This document shows, one piece after another, positions 17,020 through 26,004 of a stretch of DNA of 64,000 nt (position 1 is the first letter of the stretch; every line of letters begins with the position of its first letter). Source of the stretch: Pseudonocardia cypriaca (GTDB lineage: Bacteria; Actinomycetota; Actinomycetes; Mycobacteriales; Pseudonocardiaceae); the NCBI RefSeq assembly GCF_006717045.1, contig NZ_VFPH01000002.1, forward strand, positions 682,001 through 746,000, in the 5' to 3' direction. The notes below the pieces were generated by a model. The model had not been told where the DNA came from. It saw nothing but the letters and a program-made list of their open reading frames with translations, and did not search any database. Position numbers and translations under genes: made by a program.

Positions 17020-18427
17020 GAGGTGGTGTACGAGTCCCTCGCTGGTGAGCGGCGTGGCGTCGTGATGTGAGACGGCCACCGCGTGATCTTGATGAGTACC
17101 GACCAAGGAACTCACCGAGAGGATCACCACGATGGCCGCACCGCACCATATCGAGGTCACCGAACTGTTGGAGCAGCAGCTGCAGGGCGCGTCGCCGGAT
17201 CTACTCCGGCAGATGATCGCCTCGCTGGCGAACGCGATGATGTCCGCCCAGGCCGACCAGGCCTGCGGCGCCGACTACGGCGAACGCAGCCAGGAGCGGG
17301 TCAACCGGCGCAACGGGTATCGGGCCCGGGAATGGGACACCCGCGCCGGCACCGTCGAGCTCGCCGTGCCCAAGCTGCGCGAGGGCTCCTACTTCCCCGA
17401 CTGGCTGCTGACCCACCGCCGCCGCGCCGAGCAGGCCCTGGTCACCGTCGTGGCCACCGCCTACCTACTCGGCGTCTCCACCCGCCGAGTCGAGCGCCTC
17501 GCCGAGCAGCTCGGCGTCAAGTCGCTGTCCCGATCGCAGGTGTCGGAGATGGCCACCCACCTCGACGCCCAGGTCACCGCGTTCCGGCAGCGCCCCCTCG
17601 ATCACGGGCCCTACACGTTCGTCTGGGTCGACGCTCTCGTGGTGAAGGTCCGCGAGGACGGCCGCGTGGTCAACGTGCACGCGCTCGTGGCGACCGGGGT
17701 GAACGCCGATGGCCATCGGGAGATCCTCGGCCTGGACGTCGCCAGCGCCGAAGACGGCGCCGGCTGGCTGGCGTTCCTGCGCGGACTGGTCGCCCGCGGC
17801 CTGTCCGGGGTGCAGCTGGTCATCTCCGACGCCCACCCCGGCCTGGTCGCGGCGATCGGCTCCGCGTTGCCCGGCGCGGCCTGGCAGCGGTGTCGCACCC
17901 ACTACCTGCGCAACCTGCTCACCCGCGTCCCGAAGAGCGCGCAGCCGCACGTGGCCACCCAGGTGCGCACCATCTTCGACCAGGCCGACACCGACGCCGT
18001 GCACGCCCAGTACGACCGCGTCATCCACGCCCTCGAGCCCCGCTTCCGCGACGCGGCCCAACACCTCGAAGCGGCCCGCGCCGAGCTACTGGCCTTCACC
18101 AGCTATCCACGCGAGATCTGGCGCCAGATCTGGTCCAACAACCCGCAAGAGCGGCTGAACAAGGAGATCCGCCGCCGCACCGACGTGGTCGGGATCTTCC
18201 CCGGCCGCGACGCCCTGATCCGCCTGGTCGGCGCCGTCCTGGCCGAGCAGAGCGACGAATGGACCGAAGGCCGCCGCTACATGGGCCTGGAACTGCTGGC
18301 CAAGTCCCGCATCCGCATCATCACCACCGAACCCGACCCGGCCACCAGCGAGCCGCCGGTGACAACCGAGGCGCTCACCGCATAACCTTCACCAAGATCA
18401 CGCGGGGGCGATCTTGTACACCACCTC
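17020..18427 (+). mobile_element. IS256-type insertion sequence (complete)
   Basis: The outer ends are a perfect 12-base inverted repeat: GAGGTGGTGTAC at 17020-17031 and GTACACCACCTC at 18416-18427. A second, inner repeat of 16 bases (15 matching) starts CGCGTGATCTT at 17080-17095 and is answered at 18389-18404, close on either side of the transposase frame. The element is 1408 bp and carries one transposase gene. The 8 bases outside each end do not match, so no target duplication is visible. The insertion is old or has recombined. Confidence 0.85.
17132..18385 (+). CDS. IS256 family transposase
   Basis: The protein has 417 residues, full length for Transposase_mut. The catalytic triad is visible: Asp in FVWVDALVVKVRED, Asp in VISDAHPGL, and Glu in NNPQERLNKEIRRRTDVVG. 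NRRNGYRAREWDTRAG is the conserved N-terminal block. GAGAGGATC lies shortly before the ATG. The frame is intact, so the element could still be active. A fragment of a close relative lies at 34196-34431. Confidence 0.95.
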   Translation: MAAPHHIEVTELLEQQLQGASPDLLRQMIASLANAMMSAQADQACGADYGERSQERVNRRNGYRAREWDTRAGTVELAVPKLREGSYFPDWLLTHRRRAEQALVTVVATAYLLGVSTRRVERLAEQLGVKSLSRSQVSEMATHLDAQVTAFRQRPLDHGPYTFVWVDALVVKVREDGRVVNVHALVATGVNADGHREILGLDVASAEDGAGWLAFLRGLVARGLSGVQLVISDAHPGLVAAIGSALPGAAWQRCRTHYLRNLLTRVPKSAQPHVATQVRTIFDQADTDAVHAQYDRVIHALEPRFRDAAQHLEAARAELLAFTSYPREIWRQIWSNNPQERLNKEIRRRTDVVGIFPGRDALIRLVGAVLAEQSDEWTEGRRYMGLELLAKSRIRIITTEPDPATSEPPVTTEALTA

Positions 18428-18545
18428 CGCGGACGTGGCCTCGCCGGCAGGCGCCGCGAGCGCCCTGGTCTCTGGGGTAGTCGCGATGCCGCGTCTGGGT
18501 GTAGGCACTGCATGAGCCAGGTCCGGCCATGCCGGGAGGTGTCGG

Positions 18546-21500
18546 ATGGAGCCAGGCGGAGTACTGCCAGGCCGAGGTCCACCTGCTCGGGCCGAAGTCC
18601 TGCACGAGAGCGAACGCACGCGCGTCACCCGGCTCTTCCTCTCCGGACGCACGATCATCCGCAAGGAGCCGTTGGGACCGGACGCAGACCGTCGGCTCGG
18701 GCACGAGCTTGCGATTCTCGATCGGCTGCGCGGGCTCGCCGGGGTCGCGCAGTTACTTGATGCCCCACGGTATGCCGGATCGATCGTGATGGCTGACGTC
18801 CGTGGCACGAGCCTGGCCAGATCGGCGACGCCGCTCGCTGTCAGTCCTCTGATCAGGCTCGCCGTGGAGTTGGCTGAGGCCGTCGCGGGGATGCACCGCC
18901 GGGGTGTGATGCACCGCGACATCGCTCCCGCGAACATCGTGATCTCCCGCGAGGGCGCCCCCTGCGTGGTGGATTTCGCATTGGCGACGCCGTTGGCCGA
19001 AATTCGTCCAGAGTTCAGCCACCACACGGAGATCGTGGGCACGTTGGCGTATCTGGCGCCCGAGCAGACCGGGCGCACTGGGCGGTCGGTGGATCAGCGT
19101 GCCGACCTGTACGCGTTGGGGGCGACGCTGTACGAGCTGGGGACGGGCGAGCCCCCGTTCGGCACCGGCAACCCGTTGCGGCTGGCGCATGATCATTTAG
19201 CGCGGGTGCCGGTACCGCCGAGTGAAGTGAATTCGGCTGTTCCGGCGGCGCTGTCAGAGATCATCATGCATCTGCTGGAGAAGGAACCGGACAACCGGTA
19301 CCAGACCGCCGAGGGCGTGATCTACGACCTGAATCGGTTGCGGGACGCCCAGACAGATCCGGCGGCGGGTCCGGTACGCATCGGTGAGCATGATCTTCCG
19401 CTGTGGCTCCTGCCGCCCTCGCGGCTGGTGGGGCGCGATGCCGAGATGGTGATGATGCAGGCGGCGTTCGAGGACGCGCTGGCGGGCCGGTCTCGTGGCG
19501 CACTGGTCAGCGGCGCGCCCGGAGTGGGCAAGACGACGTTGGTCGACGAGCTGCGGCCGGTGGTGACCGCCGTGGACGGCTGGTTCGTGGCCGGGAAGTT
19601 CGACCAGTATCGGCGGGATCTGGAGTTCGATGCCGTCTATCAGGCGTTTCGCACGTTGGGTCGGCTCTTGCTGGCCGAGCCGGAGGACGAGCTGGCCGAG
19701 GTCCGCGAGCGGATCTTGCGGGGGGTCGGGCCGAACGCGGGTCTGCTGACCGCGACGGTGCCGGAGTTCGCGGCGCTGCTGGAGGTGCCGCCCGATGCCG
19801 GGGATCCGCTGACCGCGCAGGTGCGGGCACAGCAGAACGCTGTGAAGGTGCTGCGCGCGGTCGCCTCGCGGAAACGGCCGGTGGTTCTGTTCCTCGATGA
19901 CCTGCACTGGGCCGGGCGCACCCCGCTCGGCTTCGTCGACCTGGTGCTGGGCGAGGAGCCGATCGAGGGTCTGCTGCTGGTGGGCGCCTACCGCGAAGAC
20001 GGCGTGGACGCGGTGCATCCGCTGGCGGCGGCGCTGTCCCGCTGGCGGGACCAGGCCTCAGTGCGGCACCTGCGGCTGGCCAACCTGTCGGAATCCGGGT
20101 CTGTCGCCTTGATCTCCGAGATGCTGCACGTCGACCCCGCCGCGGCGGCGGGCCTGGCGGAGGTGATCGGTCCGTGCACGTCGGGTAATCCGTACGAGAC
20201 GGTTGAGCTGCTCGACGCGCTGCGTCGGGACGGCTTGCTGACCGCGACGGCCGCCGGTTGGCGGTGGGAGGCGGCGGCCGTGCACGCCCACTTGGGCCGC
20301 TTCGAGGTCGCCGCGCTGCTGCTGGCGCGAGTCGAGGCCCTGCCGGCGCCGTCCCGGGCGGTTCTGGAGGCGATGGCGTGCCTCGGCGGGCGGGCCGAGC
20401 TGAGCCTGCTGCCAGCCGCGACCGGCGAGCCGTCCGTCATGGTGGAACAGGCGCTGGCGCCCGCCCTGAAGGAGGGTCTGCTGGTGGCCGAGCCCGGGCC
20501 GAACCAGGCAGTGCGGTTCCGCCACGACCGGCTCCGCGAGGCGGTCATGGGCGGGCTGGACCCACGGCGGCGGCACGCGTTGCACCTGGCCATGGCGCGG
20601 CGGCTGGCCGCCGTGCCGGAGCTGTTCGCGGCCGCGGCCGGCCAGTACCTGCCAGTGGCCGGCACAGTGGACGATGCCGCAGAGCGGCGGCTGGTGGTGG
20701 AACTGCTACGGGCCGCAGCCGACCAAGCCGCGCTGATCGGGGATCACGCCCTGGTGAACGAGCTCTTCGCCGCCGCACTACATCTGATCGGCGCCGATGA
20801 CAGAGCCACGCTGATCGCAGCGCACACCGGCCGGCACGCCGCCCTGTACGGCCTTGGCCGCTTGGAGGAGGCGGACGAGGAATACAGCGCGATCAGGAGG
20901 CTGTGCACGACCACGACGGAGCACGCCGGCGCGACGGCGGTGCAGGTGAGAAGCCTCACCTACCGGAGCCGATTCGCGGAGGCGATCGCTCTCGGCATCG
21001 AGTCGCTGCATGAGCTCGGCATCGCCGTCCCGGCCCCCGGTCGGCTCCTCGCCGACCTCGACCGCCAGTTCGGGCATCTGTACCGGTGGCTGGACCACAC
21101 GAGCGCCTCCGACGAGCTGGCCCGGCCGGACATCACCGACCCCACACTGCTCGCCACCACCCACCTGCTCAACGCAATCCTCCCGGCTTGCTACATCACC
21201 GACCACGCCACGCTCGCCTGGCTGAGCCTGGAGGCGCTGCGGATCTGGATCGAGCACGGCCCGGCGCCCGGTCTGCTCGGCCCAGCGAGCCACGCGCCCT
21301 TCGTCGCTGTGACGCTGCGCGGGGACTACGACGCCGGGTACCGCGGGTTGCGGCGGGTCCTGGCGCTGGCCGAGTCCCGCGGCTACGAACCCTTCACGTC
21401 GCAGGCGCTCTCGCTGTTCGCCATGCTCGCCTGTTGGTTCGAGCCGATCGAAGACAATGTCGATGCAGGTCAGCGGGCCCGGGAAGGGCTGAGCTTCGGG

Positions 21501-23540
21501 GGCGATCTCGCCAACGCGGGCTACACCTACCACCGAACCGTGACGGGCCTGCTGGACTGCGCGCCAGCGCTGGACACCTACGCAGCCGAGGTGGAGGCGG
21601 GGGTGGCCTTCGTGCGCCGAACCGGCAACGAGCAGGCCGGGCAGTGGCTCGACTGCTACCGGTGGCTCGTTCATGTGCTGCGGGGTGACGGCTCCGCCGC
21701 GGCGGAGGCGGTCCCCATCGACAGGTATGCCGGCAACCCGTTGGCCCAGTTCCACGCGCACCTCACGCGCGCGATCGTCGCAGCCATCTTCGGCGATCCG
21801 GCCGGCCTGGCGCGGCACACCGCGGCGGTGATGCCGCTGCCGCCGGCCGCCTTGGGCATCTACTCGAGCGCCGTGGCGCAGGTGTTGCGCGGGGTGGCAG
21901 TGGCCGGGCAGGCCCGCACGACGGGCGACGAAGGCGGCCATCTGCTGTCCGAGCTGGACGATGTGACGCGATGGCTGGCCGCGCGGGCTGCGGACGCGCC
22001 GGACAACTTCCTGCACCTGCAGCGGTGGCTCGAGGCCGAACGTGCGTGGACTGTCGGGGACTTCCGCGCCGCCGCCTTCGGCTTCGACGCCGCGCGGCGG
22101 GAGGTCGCTCAGCGTCGGCGGCCGTGGCATCGAGCTCTGATCGCCGAACGCGCGGCCCGCTTCTACCTCGCACACGGCCTCGAGCACTCTGGTTACGAGC
22201 TGCTGGCCCAAGCCCGCCGGCACTACGTCGCATGGGGCGCGTCCGCGAAAGCCGGTCAGCTGGACTGGGCCTACCCAAGTCTGCAACCGCACCCTGACGT
22301 GATCACCGAGCAGAGCGCTGACCAGCCCAAAGGTGTTCTTCATCAGCGGGTCACCGTCACGTCGGGAACCCTTGATCTGCTCGGCATCCTGTCGGCGTCG
22401 CAGGCGCTGAGCTCCGAGACCAGTGTCGAGCAGCTGCACGCCCACGTGGCAAAGGTGCTCGGCACGATGACCGGTGCCACCGGCGTCCAGCTGCTGCTGT
22501 GGGGCGACGACAGCCAAGATTGGCTGCTGCCGGCACCGGGCGGCCGCGCCGTCCCGATCAGCGGCACCGGGAACGAACGCGCGATCCCGATGTCCGTGCT
22601 GCGCTACGCCCAGCGGACCGGTGAACCGCTGGTCGTGGACGACGCCACCCGCGACGACCGCTTCGCCCGCGACCCATACCTCGCCGGCGTCGACCACTGC
22701 TCCCTGCTGGCCCTGCCCATCCTCAGCCGCGGCACCCTGAGGGCCGTGCTGGTGCTCGAGAACCGCCTGATCCGCGGCGCGTTCAGCACCGAGCGGCTCG
22801 ACGCCGTCCGGCTCATCGCCGGCCAGCTCGCCGTCTCCCTCGACAACGCCCAGCTGTACGCCGAGCTCACCACGTCGCGGGCGCGGATCGTCACCACAGC
22901 CGACCAAACGCGCCGGCGCATCGAGCGGGATCTGCACGACGGCGCACAGCAACGACTGGTCTCCCTGGCCATCCGAGCGCGCACCGCCCAGGCCGCGATG
23001 CAGACGGTGGCGCCGCCGGAGGCCGACGAGCTGGCGGCCCAGCTGAACGATCTGGCAGTGGAGGCGACCAGCGCCCTGGACGAGCTGCGCGAGCTGGCCG
23101 GCGGCATCCACCCGGCGATCCTCGCCGAGGCCGGGCTGCGCCCGGCGCTGAAGGGTCTCGCCCGCCGTTCTCCAGTTCCGGTCGAGCTGACAGTGCGCGT
23201 CGACGGGCGGCTACCGGAGCCGATCGAGATCGCCGCCTACTACCTGGTGGCGGAGGCGCTGACCAACGCGGCCAAACACGCCGACGCTTCTGTCGTCCAC
23301 ATCGAAATCAACACCGACACCGCCGAGGACGACGCCGGCAACGGCGGCGACGTGCTGCGGGTGTCAGTGCGCGACGACGGCCGCGGCGGTGCCGACCTCG
23401 CCGGCGGCTCCGGCCTGGTCGGGCTCAAGGACCGCGCGGAGGCACTCGGCGGCCGGCTCCGGGTGCGCAGCCCACTCGGTGCGGGCACCGCCCTGCAGGC
23501 CGAGCTCCCGCTGGGTCCTGCCCGCCCGGTCCCGGGGTGA
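18546..23540 (+). CDS. Ser/Thr kinase / AAA-type ATPase / GAF / histidine kinase fusion
   Basis: One 1664-residue protein. Residues 20-270 are a protein kinase: Lys40, HRDIAPAN at 123-130, DFA in place of DFG at 143-145, and APE at 171-173. A P-loop ATPase of the STAND/PknK type follows (GAPGVGKTT at 323-331, LFLDDLHWAG), then about 700 residues of helical repeats. A GAF domain spans about 1275-1435. A HisKA_3 dimerisation/phosphate helix (RRIERDLHDGAQQRL, His near 1462) and a HATPase domain (N-box AKHADA near 1575, GLVGLKDRAEALGGRL) end the protein. GGGAGG lies six bases before the ATG. It is a cytosolic signal integrator; no response regulator is adjacent. The DFG-to-DFA change may lower Ser/Thr kinase activity. 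Confidence 0.9.
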   Translation: MEPGGVLPGRGPPARAEVLHESERTRVTRLFLSGRTIIRKEPLGPDADRRLGHELAILDRLRGLAGVAQLLDAPRYAGSIVMADVRGTSLARSATPLAVSPLIRLAVELAEAVAGMHRRGVMHRDIAPANIVISREGAPCVVDFALATPLAEIRPEFSHHTEIVGTLAYLAPEQTGRTGRSVDQRADLYALGATLYELGTGEPPFGTGNPLRLAHDHLARVPVPPSEVNSAVPAALSEIIMHLLEKEPDNRYQTAEGVIYDLNRLRDAQTDPAAGPVRIGEHDLPLWLLPPSRLVGRDAEMVMMQAAFEDALAGRSRGALVSGAPGVGKTTLVDELRPVVTAVDGWFVAGKFDQYRRDLEFDAVYQAFRTLGRLLLAEPEDELAEVRERILRGVGPNAGLLTATVPEFAALLEVPPDAGDPLTAQVRAQQNAVKVLRAVASRKRPVVLFLDDLHWAGRTPLGFVDLVLGEEPIEGLLLVGAYREDGVDAVHPLAAALSRWRDQASVRHLRLANLSESGSVALISEMLHVDPAAAAGLAEVIGPCTSGNPYETVELLDALRRDGLLTATAAGWRWEAAAVHAHLGRFEVAALLLARVEALPAPSRAVLEAMACLGGRAELSLLPAATGEPSVMVEQALAPALKEGLLVAEPGPNQAVRFRHDRLREAVMGGLDPRRRHALHLAMARRLAAVPELFAAAAGQYLPVAGTVDDAAERRLVVELLRAAADQAALIGDHALVNELFAAALHLIGADDRATLIAAHTGRHAALYGLGRLEEADEEYSAIRRLCTTTTEHAGATAVQVRSLTYRSRFAEAIALGIESLHELGIAVPAPGRLLADLDRQFGHLYRWLDHTSASDELARPDITDPTLLATTHLLNAILPACYITDHATLAWLSLEALRIWIEHGPAPGLLGPASHAPFVAVTLRGDYDAGYRGLRRVLALAESRGYEPFTSQALSLFAMLACWFEPIEDNVDAGQRAREGLSFGGDLANAGYTYHRTVTGLLDCAPALDTYAAEVEAGVAFVRRTGNEQAGQWLDCYRWLVHVLRGDGSAAAEAVPIDRYAGNPLAQFHAHLTRAIVAAIFGDPAGLARHTAAVMPLPPAALGIYSSAVAQVLRGVAVAGQARTTGDEGGHLLSELDDVTRWLAARAADAPDNFLHLQRWLEAERAWTVGDFRAAAFGFDAARREVAQRRRPWHRALIAERAARFYLAHGLEHSGYELLAQARRHYVAWGASAKAGQLDWAYPSLQPHPDVITEQSADQPKGVLHQRVTVTSGTLDLLGILSASQALSSETSVEQLHAHVAKVLGTMTGATGVQLLLWGDDSQDWLLPAPGGRAVPISGTGNERAIPMSVLRYAQRTGEPLVVDDATRDDRFARDPYLAGVDHCSLLALPILSRGTLRAVLVLENRLIRGAFSTERLDAVRLIAGQLAVSLDNAQLYAELTTSRARIVTTADQTRRRIERDLHDGAQQRLVSLAIRARTAQAAMQTVAPPEADELAAQLNDLAVEATSALDELRELAGGIHPAILAEAGLRPALKGLARRSPVPVELTVRVDGRLPEPIEIAAYYLVAEALTNAAKHADASVVHIEINTDTAEDDAGNGGDVLRVSVRDDGRGGADLAGGSGLVGLKDRAEALGGRLRVRSPLGAGTALQAELPLGPARPVPG

Positions 23541-23749
23541 CGAGCCGAGCGGGGATAGCATCCGCCACTTCGTCGAGCTGGCGAAGCAGTTCCACTCGGG
23601 CAACGGGGAGCCGGTTTCGCGATTCTGCCCCGACCCGACAAACCCGAGCCCGATCGATCGTGCGCTCACTCGGCGCCCTCACCGCAAACTTGGATTTCTC
23701 ACGCCAGGCGGCGGGTCCCACGGCCGCGGCGTCGGTGGCCTGGCCCACC

Positions 23750-24211
23750 GAGATGGCCTACGACGACGCGAAGAACGTACTCCACAGCAATCTACTCAGC
23801 GCGTTCCTGGTGATGAAGCACTTCGCGCCGCTGATGCCCACCGCAGGAGGCTCGTTCGTCTGCGTCAGCTCACGGCTCGGCATGGTCGCCAAGCCCGAGG
23901 AAGTCATGTACTCCGCCGCGAAGGGAGGCCTGATCATGCTCAACAAGGGCGCGGCGATCGAATGGGCGCCGCGCAACATCCGCGTCAACGTCGTCACTCC
24001 GGGCCCGACCGCCACCCCGATCATCGATGCATCTATTCGGCGCAGCCCCGACCCCGAGGCCTACCGCCGCGAGCGCGAAGCCCAGATCCCGCTCCACCGC
24101 CTCGCCACCCCCGAAGAGGTCGCCGACGCGGTCCTCTTCCTCGCATCATCGGAATCGACGTACATCACCGGAGCGGTCCTCCCCGTCGACGGCGGATACA
24201 CCGCCTTCTGA
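23750..24211 (+). pseudogene. C-terminal two-thirds of an SDR gene
   Basis: From about 23750 the frame reads as an SDR. It has CVSSRLGMV with the Ser, MYSAAKGGL with Tyr and Lys, RVNVVTPGPTATPI and the C-terminal ITGAVLPVDGGYTAF. The N-terminal Rossmann motif TGxxxGIG and the NNAG block are absent. The preceding 70 codons look like non-coding sequence translated by chance. It is therefore a 5'-truncated gene without a cofactor site, 200 bases downstream of the kinase fusion gene. Confidence 0.75.
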
Positions 24212-24518
24212 GCGGACACCTTGATCAGCCGGGGAGCCGCGCGGGCAGCCCCAGGGCCGGCGGGTCGCGGGAGCGAATCAGCACTGTGCGCGAACCTGAT
24301 GGCCGCTGGCCGATCTGGTCACCTCGACGGGCCGGGACGCGACCGCAACAAGATCAACGAGCCAGGAGCTTCAGCAACCGGCACGCACGCTCTGTAATGC
24401 ATCAGCTAGGCATTCATCAGATCGTGAACCAAACGAAACCAGCCCAGCCCAGCAGTCGTTGCCAAGCCAGAAGGACACCCGGAGGTGGACGGCGCTACCC
24501 GAAGGAAAGGCTTTCCAC
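24212..24518. other. About 300 bases without a recognised gene
   Basis: Composition falls to lower GC in the second half (AACCAAACGAAACC region near 24430), unlike the neighbouring genes. I see no protein-like frame and no clear hairpin. It could carry the promoter of the small frame that follows. Confidence 0.35.
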
Positions 24519-24671
24519 ATGGAAGACCCATCGCCGATATTTACGGAACTGATCGAACTCTTCAGCCAGCGCGCGATGTTCGAGCGCTCCGAGGCGACGA
24601 CATCAAGCTATGCCGACAGCGAGGCCCCTACCGCCGCAATTCCAATCGGCGGTGAACTCGTTTCCGAGTGA
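24519..24671 (+). CDS. Small hypothetical protein, 50 residues
   Basis: The ATG follows GAAGGAAAGG. The peptide begins MEDPSPIFTELIELFSQRAM and continues acidic and Ser/Thr/Ala-rich to a TGA at 24669. Its codon use is visibly less GC-biased than its neighbours, suggesting transferred DNA. I recognise no family. The leader-like helix followed by a Ser/Thr-rich tail resembles a small modified-peptide precursor, but no modifying enzyme lies nearby. It may equally be a truncated gene start. Confidence 0.35.
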   Translation: MEDPSPIFTELIELFSQRAMFERSEATTSSYADSEAPTAAIPIGGELVSE

Positions 24672-24715
24672 CGACGCCCAGTTCGCCTGCCGGTCACCAG
24701 CCGATTCCCAGCCAG

Positions 24716-24770
24716 TGGGCCTTTGCCAACCTGCCGGACGGGCAGGTCAGGGCCGCTCTGGCGTGGCGTA
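24716..24770 (+). repeat. Solo IS5-type element end
   Basis: The segment starts TGGGCCTTTGCCAACCTGCC and contains the hairpin CCTGCC-GGACG-GGCAGG (24730-24746). It matches the left end of the deleted element at 27741 over about 50 bases in the same orientation. No transposase sequence follows. The AraC, reductase and NmrA genes lie between the two copies. Confidence 0.65.
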
Positions 24771-24877
24771 CGGAGTAGCGGGCCTGCAGAGCACGCGAAC
24801 GACATGGCCACCACGGCGGTGACGAGCAGGACTGCTGGGCGCGTTCGCGCCGGGCGCATGTCGGCTTCGAGCGACAG

Positions 24878-25906
24878 CTACGCGCGGACGGGCCGTTCGT
24901 GCTGCCGGGACCCGACGTGGCCGGCGGAGGCCCGGAAGGTGCGGCGGTACTCGGTGGGCGGCACCCCGACGTGCAGCGCGAACTGGCGGCGGAGGTTGTT
25001 CGCCGTGCCCAGCCCGCTGCGCTCCCCGACGAGCTCGATGGGCAGGTCGGTGGCCTCCAGCAGCGCCTGAGCGCGGGCGAGCCGCTGGGTGAGCAGCCAC
25101 TGCAGCGGGGTGCGTCCCGTGGTGGACCGCACGTGCCGGTGCAGCGTCCGCGTGCTCAACCCCGCCCGCCGGGCGAGGTCCTGCACGGTCAGCGGACGGT
25201 CGAGGTGCTCCACCGCCCACTGCAGCACCGGCGCGACCGGGTTGCCGTCGTCGACCGGGATAGCGAGGTCCACGAACTGCGCCTGCCCGCCCGCGCGGTG
25301 CGGCGGGACGACCAGCCGGCGCGCCAGTTGGTTGGCCACGTGGGCTCCGAGGTCGCTGCGCACGATGTGCAGGCACAGGTCGAGTCCGGCCGTGACACCG
25401 GCGCTGGTGAGCACGTCCCCCTCGTCGATGTAGAGGACGGAGGGGTCCACGCGCACGGCCGGGTGGCGGCGGGCGAGCACCGGTGCGTGCATCCAGTGGG
25501 CCGTGGCCCGCCTGCCGTCGAGCAGACCGGCGGCGGCGAGGGCGAACGCCCCGGTGCAGAGCGCGACGATCCGCGCGCCTCCGGCGTGGGCGGCACGGAG
25601 CGCGTCGATCAGCTCGGGCGGGACCTCGCGGTCGCCGTGGACGCACTCTTCGGGCATGCCCGGCACGACGACGGTGTCTGCCCCGGGCACGTCGGCGAGT
25701 CCGTGGCGGGTGCGGAGTCCGAACCCGGGCGCGGCGCCTGGCGCGTCGGACTGCACCGCGCACAGGCGCATGTCGTACCAGGGGTCGGCGAGATCGGGCT
25801 GCGGGATCCCGAACACGAGGCAGGCGATGCTCAGCTCGTAGAGGTCCCACAGCGGGATGTCCCGGTCGTCGACCACGACGACGGCGACGGAACCGGGTGC
25901 GCCCAC
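24878..25906 (-). CDS. GlxA-type AraC regulator (DJ-1/PfpI domain plus AraC HTH)
   Basis: The protein has about 342 residues. The N-terminal half is a class I amidotransferase-like (DJ-1/PfpI) domain with VVVVDDRDIPLWDLYELSIA and the Cys elbow IVALCTGAFALAAAGLLDG. The C-terminal half has two AraC helix-turn-helices (TVQDLARRAGLSTRTLHRHV, then GTANNLRRQFALHVGVPPTE). The GTG at 25906 is preferred because GGGGAG ends four bases before it; a GTG at 25921 is the alternative. It diverges from the reductase gene across about 100 bases and probably controls it. Confidence 0.87.
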   Translation of the reverse strand: MGAPGSVAVVVVDDRDIPLWDLYELSIACLVFGIPQPDLADPWYDMRLCAVQSDAPGAAPGFGLRTRHGLADVPGADTVVVPGMPEECVHGDREVPPELIDALRAAHAGGARIVALCTGAFALAAAGLLDGRRATAHWMHAPVLARRHPAVRVDPSVLYIDEGDVLTSAGVTAGLDLCLHIVRSDLGAHVANQLARRLVVPPHRAGGQAQFVDLAIPVDDGNPVAPVLQWAVEHLDRPLTVQDLARRAGLSTRTLHRHVRSTTGRTPLQWLLTQRLARAQALLEATDLPIELVGERSGLGTANNLRRQFALHVGVPPTEYRRTFRASAGHVGSRQHERPVRA

Positions 25907-26004
25907 GCTGCTCCCCGCCACGCCTCGAGCGTACGGCAGGAATCTGGTGGGTCGTGTCGGTCCTGCCAGTGTCGGCGTCGCCGCCCATGGCGTGGACTGC
26001 CGGT

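Noticed and set aside
20778..23111. 777-codon open frame antisense to the kinase fusion gene
   Set aside because: The sense strand encodes clear GAF and histidine kinase domains. The antisense product is Arg/Gly/His-rich with no motif, as expected for a shadow frame in very GC-rich DNA.
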